Shown piece by piece: positions 1 through 12,984 of a stretch of 64,000 nt of DNA (within the stretch, counting starts at the first letter, position 1; every line of letters begins with the position of its first letter). The notes under the pieces are model-generated. The model saw nothing but the letters and a program-made list of their open reading frames with translations. It was not told the origin of the DNA and did not search any database. Origin of the DNA: Solea solea (Eukaryota; Chordata; Actinopteri; Pleuronectiformes; Soleidae); NCBI RefSeq assembly GCF_958295425.1, contig NC_081154.1, forward strand, positions 13,037,938 to 13,101,937. Reading direction: 5' to 3'. A program made the translations under genes and the position numbers.

Positions 1-238
1 CAGCACTGCTGTGTTAAGCTGAGGCTCACTGATCGGCCGACTCCACCACTTGATTATCTGATTAAGAGCGCTTCTGTTTCCAAGCCGTGCAATAAGACAA
101 AAGGATAAAGACGGTTCAATAAAAGCACAGTGAAACAGAGTCAGCACGGTTTTGTCAATGCGGAATTATTAAAGCTTTCTTCGAAAGTAGAGTTGCTGGT
201 GCCGCTTTTTGCACACAGTAAAATGATGTATCCATAGT

Positions 239-267
239 AATATATATATATATATATATATATATAT
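239..267. repeat. (TA)n microsatellite
   Basis: TA run in the left spock2 intron. Confidence 0.85.
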
Positions 268-389
268 CATCATAATAATGTAATATACCTGCACCAGTCT
301 GTACAAGAAACATGAAAGGCTGCAGAACGCTGCAGCCATCAGCTATGGATCAGAAAGCGAGAACCCAATTAGGCTCCAAGATGTTAGAT

Positions 390-413
390 ACACACACACA
401 CACACACACACAC
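390..413. repeat. (CA)n microsatellite
   Basis: Short CA run in the left spock2 intron. Confidence 0.8.
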
Positions 414-1500
414 ATACTCAGGTTTGATCTGCCTGTGACTGACCTTCCTTAGCAGAAGATGTCAGGTGATAGAAACACCTAACGAAGCCGTGACCCTAAC
501 ATCTACTGGAAGTGTGTGTAACGTTTGGTGGTGATCCCCCCGTCATCTGCTAATGGCTGGCAACCTACGGCTGGCAACCTACTTTATTTTTAAAATGGCA
601 CACAGTATCTTCACGTCTTACTTCTGTGGATGTTGAAAATACGAATGATAAATGTAAATTTAAACGTGGAAACATTGAATATCCTGATACGTTCATCTTC
701 ATCTTAGTGTTCCGTGTTCTTTTGAAAACAGAAAGAGGTACATAAGTGCATTTAATAGAGAAAATAACTGTAAAGTTCATGTAAATGACGATGTTTCTTT
801 GAACATTTAAACTTACCGAGAGGAGGTTAGATGAAACCAGGACTGTCTGTTTCACGATTCTCTGTTTCATGTGAATGCAAAGATAATGTAGGCCTCCGTT
901 TCATTAACACGACCAAAGTCACATGGTGACACCGAACAAAACACCCAGCTATTTTTTCCAACAACTTATGTAAAGTACAAAACGAGCAGACGTGTCTCTG
1001 CTGATATTTTCTCACAGAGAACCAGTGCACACTCTTCTATTCCGTGTGAGCACCACTCGCACCATTTGTACCAAAAAGCAGGGCAGTCACCTCATTTGCA
1101 CACCGATTATCTAATTGATCAGGCATTTAACCTGCATACAGTGGGTCACTCTCACTCATCAAATGTTCATTATTAGCTGGCGCCGAGCCAATAATTGACC
1201 ATGATATGATGCTAATTATTTGGATCCACAGTGAATGTGAAGTGACAATTGACAGTTACCATGTAACGTCTCGTGAGAGGCCTCTCTTTGTTCTGTAGGT
1301 TCAGCTCATATGTTTGTCCATCATCCACATAGTCTGTCAGCGAAGCTCTCGCCAATCGATCAGGGCTCTGACAGAATGACACACAAGTCTTTTTACTCGG
1401 ATCAATACAAGCACAAAGTGTAATTATGAGGCACATTGACTGAGATCAAGTTTGGGGGTGGGTCTTCACTGTCATCACTGTTCTTGTGGGATTCTTGCAG

Positions 1501-3939
1501 AGCCGCCATGCCTCGCTGAGCTGGAGAGGATCCAGGTGCAGGAAGCAGCCAAGAAGAAGCCTGGTAAATATGTTCCTCCTGGCGCTTCTGCTACGTTCAA
1601 GAAGTATTTGACTCTTCGTTTTTTTTAAACACCAATTTTTATCAAGGCACTTCAGATCCTCTCAAAGCTACAACCTGCCTAAGACTTAGCCATAAATTGC
1701 ACCATGTAGTCACCGACATTACCCTGAATTCACTTTGGCCCTGTGGGTGCACTCGTGTAACAAGGTGTCTGAAGAAGCAGGCGAGGAGCTGGAGCAGCCT
1801 CATTAAAGAGATCACAAGCTCATGGCTGGGATTAGGCCCCTAATCAGACTGGGGGTATGAGGTGTACAGGGATTAGGGGGCGCTGGCTTTGGGAAAGAGG
1901 AAGAATAAACCCCCTGTTTGGCTCTCTGAGACGCCCCACACTACAGTATCAACACACCAGCTCCACAAAGCTGCACAGCTGCCTTTTAGTCTTGAGCTCC
2001 GAACCCAGAGAAATGTGTTATCCCCACTCACTCGTCCTGCTTAGCCCTGACGAGGACTTTGCTTTCGGGGCTGATGAAACAGAGAAGCTCTGTCACCGAG
2101 GCGGACACTAAAATCTTTACATGCCACACTCACAGCTCAAGAAATGACAAACACAAACACAACATATTGGGTGAAATCACACCCATAGGCATTGACGTCA
2201 CGCGATATTTGGCTGATGCCAATATTGACAGATCAGTGCAGCTGAATGCAGATTTATTTTGGGGCCAATTCAACAGTTTAATAATGATACATGGTCCACT
2301 TCACTCACGCCATTGTCAAAATCACCTCCACATGACTCTCTCTGTCTTTCTCAGTGTAGCAGTGTAAAGATTTCATGTTGCCTGGCAACATTAGCTAAGC
2401 TGCGCACAGGAAGTGATTGGATTTATGTCAAGACACAGAGACAACGGCGGCCTTGTGCGAGTAAAGCGAGACGGCTGCAAACAGGTCAGAGTCCAACTGA
2501 AAACACAAAGACGTCCCCGTGAAAATTAAACCGACCGCTCAGAAAACCCAGTCATTCGGCAGCTTAAGCACTTTTTGCCCCTGCTGTCCCTTATATAGTG
2601 TTTTTTTTTTTTTTTTAAATAATGCATACATTACAGTTTTCTGGGAACAAAAATGTGCAGTAAGTAATAATAAGCTGATTACATGGCAATATACATGCCT
2701 GTGTGAAGCCAACAGATGACGCTCTCCCTGCCAAAAAGCTGCTTCTCCATCCTGACCGATGGTCTTATTACTGCTTCACTAAGACTTGCTGGCATTTCAT
2801 TTCATCAGCATAAAGCAGCGACTGTACTGCATGTTGCCGCCGACGCTATAAATATTTAACATGCGTGTGTGTTTGAATGTGCGTCTTTCGCAGGCATGTA
2901 CATTCCCAGCTGCGACGAGGACGGCTACTACAAGAAAGTGCAGTGCGACCAGAGTCGAGCAGAGTGCTGGTGCGTCGACCAGCACGGTGGAGAGATGATG
3001 GGCACCAGAATCCATGGCAACCCTGACTGTGGTAAGAGAGAAAAAACAGTGACCATTCTCCTCAGTCTGTCCACTACGACAGAAAACTTATGTTTTATGT
3101 CTTAGTTTCAGTGCACTCATCGGCCTTATTCTTCCATCTTTTACATTAAAGACACGTTATAGAAAATTCTGACATGTTCTTTCGGCATTTACACGTTTTT
3201 AGACTTTAAAGTTTTAAAGATTTTTAGGACTCAGTTACTTATGAATCTTCATGGTCCATTATATTATAAACATCAGTCTTCTATCAAATATTGTGGAGTG
3301 AAATGAAAAAATGCAATCAATTCTGTACAATGTTAATCACTGCCTTAGGAAACAATGGCACCTACTTAAATCTCGGCTTGTATTCCTGCTTTTCTATATT
3401 GTTTATTTCCCTTCACAACATTTTAAAATATCATCATGATTTTTGAGTGTCTGTATACTGCACTGTACATTCTTTTGGGTGTGGTTTTCACATAAGGCCC
3501 TATAGGTTTCTGCTGCATCCTCACTTGTACTATTTTTTCAATTTCCTTGTTCTTTTCTCTTGTATTTGTGTATTTAAAAATTTAAAAAGACAAAAAAAAA
3601 ACTCTTAGCAGCTTAAGATGGGAAGTATAACACAACAACCTTAGCTATCAGCATCACAAACAAAGCCCAAAACTCAAATAATTAGTTTACACTTGTATAG
3701 AAAAGGTAAAACCAACAGAAGTTTGACTTTCTTTGTCCAATCAGCTATTAAGTCAATAACCTGAACCTCAATTGAACCTGTCTGCAGATGAAGTGGCTGG
3801 ATACTCTGGAGATTTCGGGAGCGGGGTGGGATGGGAGGACGAAGAGGAAAAGGAGGCAGAGGACAACGGCGAGGAGGAGGAGGAGGAGGAGGAGGAGGAA
3901 GAGGAGGGCGAGGCAGACGACGGCGGATACATCTGGTAA
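1501..3939 (+). CDS. spock2: Testican (SPOCK family, spock2-like), C-terminal three coding exons
   Basis: Coding exons are 1501-1563, 2894-3031 and 3788-3939 (stop TAA 3937-3939); upstream exons lie left of the window. The first encodes the end of the calcium-binding EC region (PPCLAELERIQVQEAAKKKP). The second is a thyroglobulin type-1 domain with the CWCV core and paired cysteines. The third has two Ser-Gly dipeptides in SGDFGSGVGW, the likely glycosaminoglycan attachment sites, then a Glu/Asp-rich tail ending GEADDGGYIW. Testicans are secreted extracellular-matrix proteoglycans that modulate proteases and cell attachment. The introns are phase 1 at both junctions and all splice sites are GT/AG. 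The tail sequence and the 10q22-type neighbourhood favour SPOCK2 over SPOCK1 or SPOCK3, but the paralogue call rests partly on synteny. The run of GAG codons (about 3868-3910) is a coding microsatellite. Confidence 0.9.
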
Positions 3940-5325
3940 AACTGTCTGACCCCGCGCAGAGAGCCGAGTCACTGCTGCTGGCCTGAAAGATCGAAAACAG
4001 GGACTGCAGAGGCATGGGTTTATGTATCGTCCTGGTGGGATATGTGGTACCAGGTCCGCTGATGAGATCATGACCAGTTTTTTGTCGTAGATAGGTGTAA
4101 ATGCTTAATTCTCTCCTCTGGTTTTTTTTGTTTGTTTTTTTTCCAGCAACAGAGCTTTTTTTTGTTTGTTTTTGTTTGCTGTCCTGAGAAGCAGGACCCA
4201 CTGACGACTGCACCATAGGTAGCTAAAGTCCATCAGAATTCCTATCTTGTCCGACCACCATCTATGCATATAGAGATTACCAGTAATTTTGTATCGTGTG
4301 AACAACTGCTTGAGTACTAGAGCTGCCGTCCCATTGGAATGACATTTTGGGAGAGATGCTCGTTTGATCAACACCGCTCTCGTGGTTAAATATGAAACTA
4401 TAGAGGCAGGAAACAGTAGCTTAGCATGAAGACTGTAAATGGGGACATATGCCTCCTCTTTTTTTAAAATGACTCTGCTTTTCCTGTGGATTTTTAAGAT
4501 TAAAAACAACAACCTGTGTGTTGAAAAACACCTCAAATTATAACTTGAATATGAAGTAAGTCTGTCATGAAGAAAAAAGAAAATGAATACAAATAAGATT
4601 ATCTACGTGCAAATAGATAAATAAGTACAATGTGCAGACATTTATTCTGCCACATAAATAAACCCTTTATTGCTGATTTAAGCTAATTGAGGTAATGATT
4701 ACAGCAAGCGACAGCAGTCCTCATCTCCTCCTATTGGCAACAAGACGAATGAGCCAGTCTCACAAAATGTCAAACCGTTCCTTTAAACAGTTCTGTGCAA
4801 CGTGTTATGAATTTCTAAATTGTGTATTCTGTACATACATCCAGTGTAAATTATCCGTGAAAGTAAGCTAAGAAGAGTTCAGGTTATTATGGTTTCAAGC
4901 CACCTTTGTGCTGAAGGTGCACCACAGCTCATAGCGGTCTTTTCTTACTTGTACATGCTTAAATGGACACGCACACACAATTATATACAGGACCTATATT
5001 TCTGCCCACTCTGAGATCACGTCAAAGAATGTGGCACAGGTTTGTTTTTATTCTGAGTTTGCAACTTGGGGGAAAAAAAATGTGTGTTTAAAAATATGTG
5101 CATTACTTGAAGTTCTGTGTGTACACTGGGATTCACACTGTCTTTTTTTTTTTTTCCCCCGATAAGAATATCGTTGCCATGTCTTCATTCATGCTATTGA
5201 TAGGCCAGACATCTGGTTGTTTTTAGTATTGCATGTTAGTATATACGTATACATATACATATGTATATGTATGAATGTACTTCTAGGCTGAGCACTTTAC
5301 TAATAAAGGCACTGGAGGCAAGCTG
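3940..5325 (+). other. spock2: spock2 3' untranslated region
   Basis: This stretch follows the testican stop codon, holds no plausible coding sequence and is AT-rich with T-tracts. The best polyadenylation signal is AATAAA at 5302-5307, with an alternative near 4655. A perfect 24-bp AT palindrome lies at 5249-5272. The end point is inferred from the polyA signal and is approximate. Confidence 0.5.
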
Positions 5326-6831
5326 GGTGTTGATTTTAATCTGTCTAAACTATTCCTGGGTTTAGATTTGTCATCCAGGGAGAATTAGGGTTGCGTTTTT
5401 TTGGGTGGCGACTGGGCCACAATTCCTGTCTGTAGAGAAAGAAACACTGAGTTTTTGTGTTCTCACTGAGGTCAGGACATCTGTGTATCACCAACTGCAC
5501 TGTTTTTGCACCATAGCACATCTGTTTTTAGCTCACAACCAGATCAAATTTAACTTGTGGGCGAAACACTGGATTTGGAGTGTGAATGAAAGCCGGATGA
5601 GTAAATATGGATATTTTGGAGCACAGAACTATTGTACTTCCTCATGACCTTTAGGTTCCACACCTGTCACAGCTTTGTTACACACAATTACATCTGATTG
5701 TGTTAAATTAGGCTTGAACAAAAAACAATGGCATTGTCATCATGTATCACCAGAGCTGACACTGGAATTGAAAAAAAAACAAAAGCAGGGTAAAAGTTCC
5801 AGAATTTTCTCTTAAGACTTGGATAGATGTTGGTTTTATTTTGGTGCTGAGCTGCCACCCCATGATAAAAGGATAAATTACAGCAAGTTGGCTGCCAGCT
5901 GTCACAAAAAAAAACCCATCATAATGATACAGACAGCACTGTAAAAAGGATTTATGGGTGAATAATCCTGGAATGAATGGATACTTATCTGTTAAAAGTG
6001 AGGAGTTCTATGGAAATATGTAAAGCAAATCAAGGATAAAGAGCAGTCATACTGTCAATATCCACTTCATTGTAAATACACAGAGAGGTTTACGGTTCTT
6101 CTGTATACTGAATAAATATTAACTTATTTGATCAAATTGAAAATGCAATTACAAAGTAAAAACATGACCCCAAAACTAGAATATAGTAGTTATCGAGCCA
6201 TATGATATATATCCCAGTAGAGTATTTGTCAAGTAAAACTCTAATGGAGAAAATAGCAATGATATTATGTTTAAACAATATAGTTTTCATTGTCTGAGTA
6301 AAAGGAGGGGGAGAGAGCCAAGTAGCCAAATGACTGCTGCCAACTAGTGGTTGGAGGGCACCAACGTCAGAAAACTACTGTCAAGAATATTGCCATAGTA
6401 CCACGCCATGAAATATCACAGTATTTTTGTGTAGTTAAAATGTTTGCAGTAAAGCAAATGTATAGACTAGCAGTGACAGAAGATAACAGCATTATAAAGG
6501 CATCAGCAACAGATTAACCAGGATAAAATAGCTCAAGTAAATAGTCGTAGTTCAAAGGAGGAGCTTTCGAAACGAAAATGTGACTCAGAGGATCGTGATC
6601 TGGGTCAGACTTGTGGAGAATTATCATTTCATAAACCAGCAGTCAAAGCTTGACATTCTTTCGAAAAGAGACTGGTAGTTGATGAATGGCACAATTGGTC
6701 AATTTCGTGTTTTGTGTCAGAAACAAGAATATGTGCAGACAATCAAAGAAATGACTCACTCAGCTCAACACAAAGGCCACATTGACAACGTCAACAAAAC
6801 ATTCCTCACGCTGGACTTCTTACCGGCTTTA

Positions 6832-6890
<59 letters not shown>

Positions 6891-8679
6891 TGGGTGTCAT
6901 TTAGATTTTTATGCTATGTCAGAGTGAAAACAAATCTTGACACAAACTGCTCCTACTCGAGTTGATTCTGTTACAAACTTTCTGGTGTCAGCCAAAGGGC
7001 ATTTACTGTACAAACATTTACATCTGTATTGTACACAATTTACAGCGACTGATACAGAATACTGTTCAAAAGTAAAGAAAACAGCACACAGGACACACAG
7101 ATGAACATATGCTGCGCGTGCCCCCTCATCTATTTCCAACTATTTCAAATGAGGATATAAATTTGTACAAATCATTGTAGACATCTAGGCACATTTACAT
7201 TTACAGAAGATACACCGAAGAACAAAAATGTGTCAATGTCCCGAGTTAGGTTAGAATAATAATTTACAGGTAAGCATATTAATGTTTGCAGGCGCACTCT
7301 CACATCTTCTCAGATCATGGAAAAAGTACTTTATCTTCAGCATTTCCACCGCGTTAATGTTGCACAGCTTTCACGCTGATTACATCACATTTTACACATC
7401 ATTCAGGATCAATGATCGAGGATTAAATAGAAAATAAAAACAAAGTTTATCACATTGGAATTGAATGTACATTCTGAGTTCAAGTAAAAGTGTAGAGTGC
7501 TATGCAGACATACAGTAGGTACAAGCTCTGGATTTTCAATTCAGGTCTATATGTATGTTATATATCTGTCCTTCAGCCGTCACTCATCCCTCTTCAAGAG
7601 CACCACATTCCTATTACAGCGCCGCCACGCTGTTACAAAGCAAGGGCAGTCTCTGAAAGTCATAGAAACGCCGTACGAACCTCCCAAAGTCAACTTTATT
7701 TGTCCACGTAGACAACTTGGCTGCCTCCACTTTGTTCAAAACATGGGGAAAGAAGTAAGTGTCAGAGCCAAGAATAACAAGAAACTCCAGGACACTGAAA
7801 GTGAATAGTGTATTAATCACAAGACACTCGTCAGTGAGCTGATCAGACTGTTTACGTCATCATCTCTGCCTTTATTTGAGGGACTTGCTGGGGTTTTTTG
7901 TTGTTGTTGTTGTTTTAAATAGGATGTGTGTTATTTTGCATCAACCCAGCCTCCACTCAGAATCATTGTCAAAGATCTTTGGCAACACATTGTCTTTTAT
8001 TTTAACATTAACTTCAACGAAAATAACAGTCCAGTGTGTAAAATTTAGGTGAAAATAACTACTACAATACAAGTGTATTGTAAGTCATGATGAGCCTTTT
8101 ATATTTATATCAGGAGCTGGGTAAGCGCTATGAAGGCCGCCATTTTGGACCTCATGTTTTGATGCTAGCTGACGGGAACACACTTGGAGGGGGCGGTTGA
8201 TGTGAAAGACATGCCACTTATACCAATAATTGTTGCTACAATTGTCACACTGTAACTTGAATTAGTCATTAATCTAATTGGCCTTACACCTTACCTGAAA
8301 ACATAAATATATATTAGTGATATAACTAATAAAGCAACAAAACGACGTCTACGATACTTAGCCCAACGTGAAGCTGCACATGTTCTGTAATCAGGTTTGA
8401 TGTCATCCAATCATCATGCCATGCAGTTGGACCACTCACATTAACTCAACAGTTCACCATGAACCACTTTTAAAAGTCTGCATTGAAACCTTAAACCCTG
8501 AATAAATGCTTTAAGAATGAAATAAGAAAAAAACCCAAAACAAAATACGCGATTAAAATTTTGGGCTGACTGATTCTGGCAAAGAAACATTCGCGACCAA
8601 AGAGACTTATTTCTTTGCCATGTGTCGTGAAAAAATGGGTCAAGAAAATCCCTCCTGACTACGCCCCCAGACAAGCAGG
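5326..8679. other. Intergenic interval between convergent spock2 and sar1a, including the sar1a 3'UTR
   Basis: No coding exon is recognised. A (CA)n microsatellite occupies about 6835-6888. The part next to 8680 must be sar1a 3'UTR on the minus strand; reverse-strand polyA signals (TTTATT on +) lie near 7692 and 7872, so the transcript may end about there. A stretch at about 8028-8260 looks like a dispersed teleost repeat because it begins with a recurrent fish motif, CAGTGTGTAAAATTTAGG. Confidence 0.45.
6835..6888. repeat. (AC)n microsatellite
   Basis: About 27 AC units in the interval between spock2 and sar1a. Confidence 0.9.
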
Positions 8680-9910
8680 TCAGTCAATGTACTGCGATAA
8701 CCATCTGAAACCTTCCCCATAGCCCTGTCTTTTTAAAACACTGCACATGAAGATCTCCAGCGGCCGAATGTTCAGCTCCTTCAAAGATACATTACCCTGT
8801 TGGACACAATAAAGATTAATGAGGGAGATTGTGATGATCGGACACCAGGACATCTGCGCTGACACACACACACACACACACACACACAGATTTCAGAGAA
8901 TTAAAAAAAATGTTTGGTTCACCTTTCCTGTAACTTGGCCATCGAGTGCAAAGGCTCCTCGAAGAGTTCCCTCACTGACGGCCTCTGGGCGGTCAATTTT
9001 ATTCCCCAGCACCAACACTGGTACGTTGCCTATGGTTTCATCTGCCAGGAGAGCCTGGGAAAACAGGAGCAGTGCAGTCATCATGAATCCAGTGATATTA
9101 GACAACAGTTGTGTAACAGTAACGGTTAAACTTACATCCAGCTCAGTCTTGGATTCTGCGAGTCTTTCGTGATCTGCACAGTCTACAAGGAAGACGACGG
9201 CATTCACAGCGGGCAGGTAGTTCTTCCAAACTCTTCGTGCTACAGAAGAAGGAGAATGAATTGTCTCTCCTGAAGCTCAATGAGAGGGAATGCCACTTTC
9301 AGCTCAGCAAGTTTAAACAAACGCTGGTGGAAATTCAATATATACACAGCCATACAGGTATATCCAATAACTATAAATATGAAGAAAGTTAATAGGATTG
9401 CATTTTTAAAAGCTTATATTTTTGTACATTCCCACTGCAAACCCTCTCATCTCTGCAATTTTATTCACCACAGATGAAGCTTTTTTTCTTCAGCCTGAAA
9501 TAGTGGTGCTATTGTGACATCTAGTGGCAGTGAATAACATAGATTTCACTGACAGCTGACTTAATGTCAACAAATCACATTCACAACTGCCCACTGTTTT
9601 CCTATAGTGTGTCAATATCTGCAAAAACAAAGAGTTCACCTTGTACGTGTCCTCCCAGGTCAAAAGTGGTAAAGGTCATGCCACCGATTGTCAGCTCCTC
9701 AGAAGCTTTTTGGAAAATAAAATAAAAACACCTTTTTTATGCCTTTTAGATGTACCTGCACAGTATACTCACACACTATCAACATTATTTGCAATACAAA
9801 TAAGAATCTAATCTAAGACATATCATGGTATCACTGTAACTAAGGGGAAAATACCTTTACATTGGAAAATTTCCTCCGTCTTATGTGTTGTTGAGTCAAA
9901 GTTATATTTA

Positions 9911-9967
<57 letters not shown>

Positions 9968-10469
9968 CATTTTTAATAGTGACATAAAGTAACAATAATT
10001 GTGCAGAATTCACAAAATAAACAAAATAGTTTTTCTTTTCTTTTTGTTGATAAAAATAAGCCAAGTTAACATACTGTGACGTATTTCCAAAATGTGTATC
10101 TCTCCTTACTTGGATGCAGTGTGGGTACATGTTGGCCAAGTCGGTCATCTCTTAACATGTGCAGCAGTGTTGTTTTGCCAGCATTGTCCAGGCCCAAGAA
10201 CACCAGCTTCCCACTCTTTTTGTACAGACCTGGGGGAAGAATTTGTTTGTTTGTTTGTTTTATTCCAGTAGTTCATGAACATGGGCTACTTTGCAGTCTT
10301 AGCTTAGCATCTCCTGAGAGCACACGGAACATTTAAATACTGCTTATATGTCATATGTGATTTGCAGAAGTAAATTGGTTGCTTTGTGTACATTGTGGGA
10401 CAGTTACTTACCTAAGAACTGTAAAACATTGCTAAAGCCCTTGTAGATCAGGTCAAATAAAAACGACAT
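8680..10469 (-). CDS. sar1a: Small COPII coat GTPase Sar1 (sar1a-like), complete
   Basis: Six coding exons on the minus strand join in frame to exactly 198 codons plus stop, the family length: 10469-10412, 10229-10110, 9705-9640, 9239-9136, 9054-8923 and 8796-8680. Sar1 is the ER-exit-site GTPase that inserts its N-terminal amphipathic helix into the membrane and recruits Sec23/24 and Sec13/31 to bud COPII vesicles. Visible features are the N-terminal [12 protein letters not shown] helix, P-loop GLDNAGKT at residues 32-39, DLGGH with catalytic His79, NKID at 134-137, and C-terminus WLSQYID. Some residues resemble human SAR1B (HVQARR, DHERL, DRPEA) and others SAR1A (GNV, WLSQYID). The paralogue call therefore leans on synteny with ppa1 and lrrc20. 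Confidence 0.95.
8862..8888. repeat. (CA)n microsatellite in sar1a intron
   Basis: It lies in the 126-bp last intron of sar1a. Confidence 0.85.
9904..9965. repeat. (TA)n microsatellite in sar1a intron
   Basis: Long TA/TATA run with one CA interruption, inside the intron between coding exons 2 and 3 of sar1a. Confidence 0.85.
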
Positions 10470-11942
10470 TTCTTTGTTCTCGGACTGAAAAAGAAAGAAA
10501 TAACACGATCACAAAATGAATTAAGAGAAAAAAGAAAAATAACGTAAATAGCAGTCTGGAATATGTGAAGTGAAAATTTATTATTTTGATAATGACATAC
10601 AAATGTAGTATTTTTATTTTTTAACATTTGCTTTCCCCAGATTCTCAGATATAATGGTTATATGTTATAAGGTTTTGAAGGTTTCATACACATGGTGGTA
10701 AAGTGACTTTCTTGGGGTTGTACTGCTGGTCTTTTATTTTAGTTTTTTATCATTCCCTTACATTTTATAGGTAACACAGTCAATTAAATACAGATCACCT
10801 GTCATATAACGAGAAAACATGAATATTTTAGAAATCTTTCAAAAATGTGTTCAAAACTAAAAATGTTATTATTATTCTTTTATTCTATAACAAACTGAAT
10901 TGACCTTTTTATACCCAAATGTGAGCCAACTCACTGAGGCTTCTTCTCTGAGAAGTCAGAAATTAATCAAGCATAACATTCAACCACTAAAAATTTTTTT
11001 CTGTTCAGGAATGCAAGTAAATAACTATAATTTGACGTCTTAAAGAAATAAAAAGAATGTGCTTTACCATTTTAAATTTGTAAATCCATGGATAACAATA
11101 AAAACTATATTTTGGCATTAAAAAAAAAATCTACATACTGGTGTATTAACCATTACAGAAACAGAGACATATTTTCATAAATACCAGTGGCGTTAATTTA
11201 GGGCAGCTGTAGATTTGGGTGGGTCTTATAAACTTGTTAAGCCCTGTATATAAATAAATTGATGATAAAAAAACAACATTTTAATCTTTAAATTGACAAT
11301 CCTTAAGATAAGGGTTGTAACAGATGCCTGTCGACATTGCTTTTCATTGACATCATGGTAAAAAGGTAGCATGTGGTAGAAAAAACCTGAATACTTAGAA
11401 CTTGACTGTCGTGGAATGATTCCATTCTATTACATCATACAGGTGTTTTCAACTCCACCCACGGGTGTAGCAGGTGGATAGTGTTACCTTTCTGTGAACA
11501 GGTCATACGGTCCAAACCTAACGCCTTCAGATTAAACACTAATACATATTATGGTCTGTCTTTGGGAACAAATGTAGCTCATGTTATTAATTAGCTTTAT
11601 CAAATGTGTCCCTGTTTAGCAGCGTCCCCAACCCTGTCACACAGTAAAAAGACAATTACAACAAAAAACGGCTTATTGTTGTGACTCTTTAACACCACAC
11701 AGTCAATACAACATACATCTCGTAAGCTCGTGAGCTTTGTTTCGCTGTTTCGCGTTATTAGAACACCACATACCGCTCCTGGTTAGCATTAGCCTGTTAG
11801 CTGACGTTAAACCCCGAGTACTTTCTAGGACTGTCGGCCTTGTGTTGGTCTAAAACAACAACACTCTTCAATAATAAGACTTCCTGTTGCCACAGTGTGT
11901 TATCATGTCATGTCATGACACGGTAGGCTTTAGCTAACTTAC

Positions 11943-12070
11943 CTAACAGCACTGAGTAGTAGTGACAGCTCGGTGGTCTCCTTGGTGACAGTTTGGTCGG
12001 AGGTCCTGTAGTTCTTCTTCTTCTTCTTCTTCTTCTTCTTCTCTCGGTTTACTGGCATCTTTTACTTCGT
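11943..12070 (-). other. sar1a: Candidate 5' non-coding exon and promoter of sar1a
   Basis: The coding exon that starts Sar1 has a good acceptor just upstream of its ATG (polypyrimidine-CAG, exon edge 10484), so a separate leader exon is expected. On the minus strand a donor GTTAG|GTAAGT lies at 11943/11942. The putative leader contains an imperfect (GAA)n tract on the minus strand, seen as (TTC)n at 12012-12041 on +. The 5' end is a guess. Confidence 0.45.
12012..12041. repeat. (TTC)n microsatellite in sar1a leader
   Basis: About ten uninterrupted TTC units on the + strand, inside or just upstream of the putative sar1a leader exon. Confidence 0.8.
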
Positions 12071-12838
12071 GTTTTAGAAATGGAATCCAGTCTGTCACAT
12101 TAGCGCCCCCCGTTGAAAAATAGCGGTACACGAGTGATAGTGCGGTGAGGTGCATTACAAACGTGAGATGCACTTTCGACACACTTCCAACGACATAAAC
12201 ATGCATGAACCGCCATGAAACATTTCATAAATGTGTTTTTTTTTTCTCCTTACATTTTTACCAAACTATTATATTATTAAACATACTACTCTTCACACTA
12301 TTCCACTATAATTGATTGATAATTGATAATTGGTATTTAAAAATTGCTATTTAATAGAATCTGTGACATGAGGAACAAAAATAAACGTGATTTCAAGGCA
12401 AATTATTTGAAGGATAATAAAATAAAGGCTTTATTACATTATCAGGATTCCATTAGGTTTTTCCATGAGTTGCCAACTATTACTAACCACATTGTAAATG
12501 AATATATCAACTTCTTGAAGCTTACAGAAGCTTCCTGTGGCTTTCACGGTAGAAGGCTTAAATTAATATTTAATTAATAGCCTTTTGACAGTATCTTGTA
12601 CTGTCAAGTGGCTATTACACTTTGGAAACACTAAATAAATTATTGAAGTTGCACAAAAGCAATGTACTACTATGCATTTATCATCCTTCCATGATCATTT
12701 CTGAACAATGGTGGGTTGTACAGAAATAACTGGGTGCCTCTTTTAAAGGCAGGACATGATATATTTGTGTTTCTGTAGGTAATTTTAAAATCATCATGAT
12801 AATCAAAACAACACACTAGAGCCTGGGATGTAGTGAGG
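12071..12838. other. Intergenic interval between sar1a promoter and ppa1 3' end
   Basis: AT-rich sequence with no recognisable exon; the open frame at 12344-12577 has no familiar motif and poor codon character. It must include the sar1a upstream promoter. Confidence 0.4.
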
Positions 12839-12844
12839 TTTATT
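12839..12844 (-). terminator. ppa1: Polyadenylation signal of ppa1
   Basis: TTTATT on the + strand gives AATAAA on the minus strand, about 140 bp past the ppa1 stop codon, the first such signal in that direction. Confidence 0.55.
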
Positions 12845-12984
12845 ACTTATGGGACTGTGTCCAACAACTTAGATGATGAAAAAGAAGGATTGTGCTTTAG
12901 ACTGAATTTTACACAGAACAAACATCAGCATGACAGCACCACACGGGGGGGAAATCTTCATGTTTCTTCCCAGACTTTCTCTTC

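Larger units (their letters stand above)
1..1500 (+). other. Intronic sequence of spock2
   Basis: I see no exon here: none of the testican Kazal or EC-domain cysteine patterns appear in any frame. It contains a (TA)n tract at about 239-267 and a (CA)n tract at about 390-413. An AT-rich stretch at 1098-1220 has several TAATTA/AATTGATC-like homeodomain motifs. It probably belongs to the intron before the exon at 1501. Confidence 0.5.

Noticed and set aside
1501..3939. Calling the testican SPOCK1
   Set aside because: The EAAKKKPG and GEADDGGYIW words fit SPOCK2 as I recall it, and the neighbourhood is that of human 10q22 where SPOCK2 lies.
3674..4216. 180-aa open frame on the minus strand rich in Pro and Leu
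   Set aside because: It is the antisense of the GAG-rich last testican exon and its 3'UTR; the Pro/Leu runs come from the repeat.
5249..5272. Perfect 24-bp palindrome in the spock2 3'UTR
   Set aside because: Made only of alternating TA/CA words, so low complexity explains it; no terminator or hairpin RNA role can be argued.
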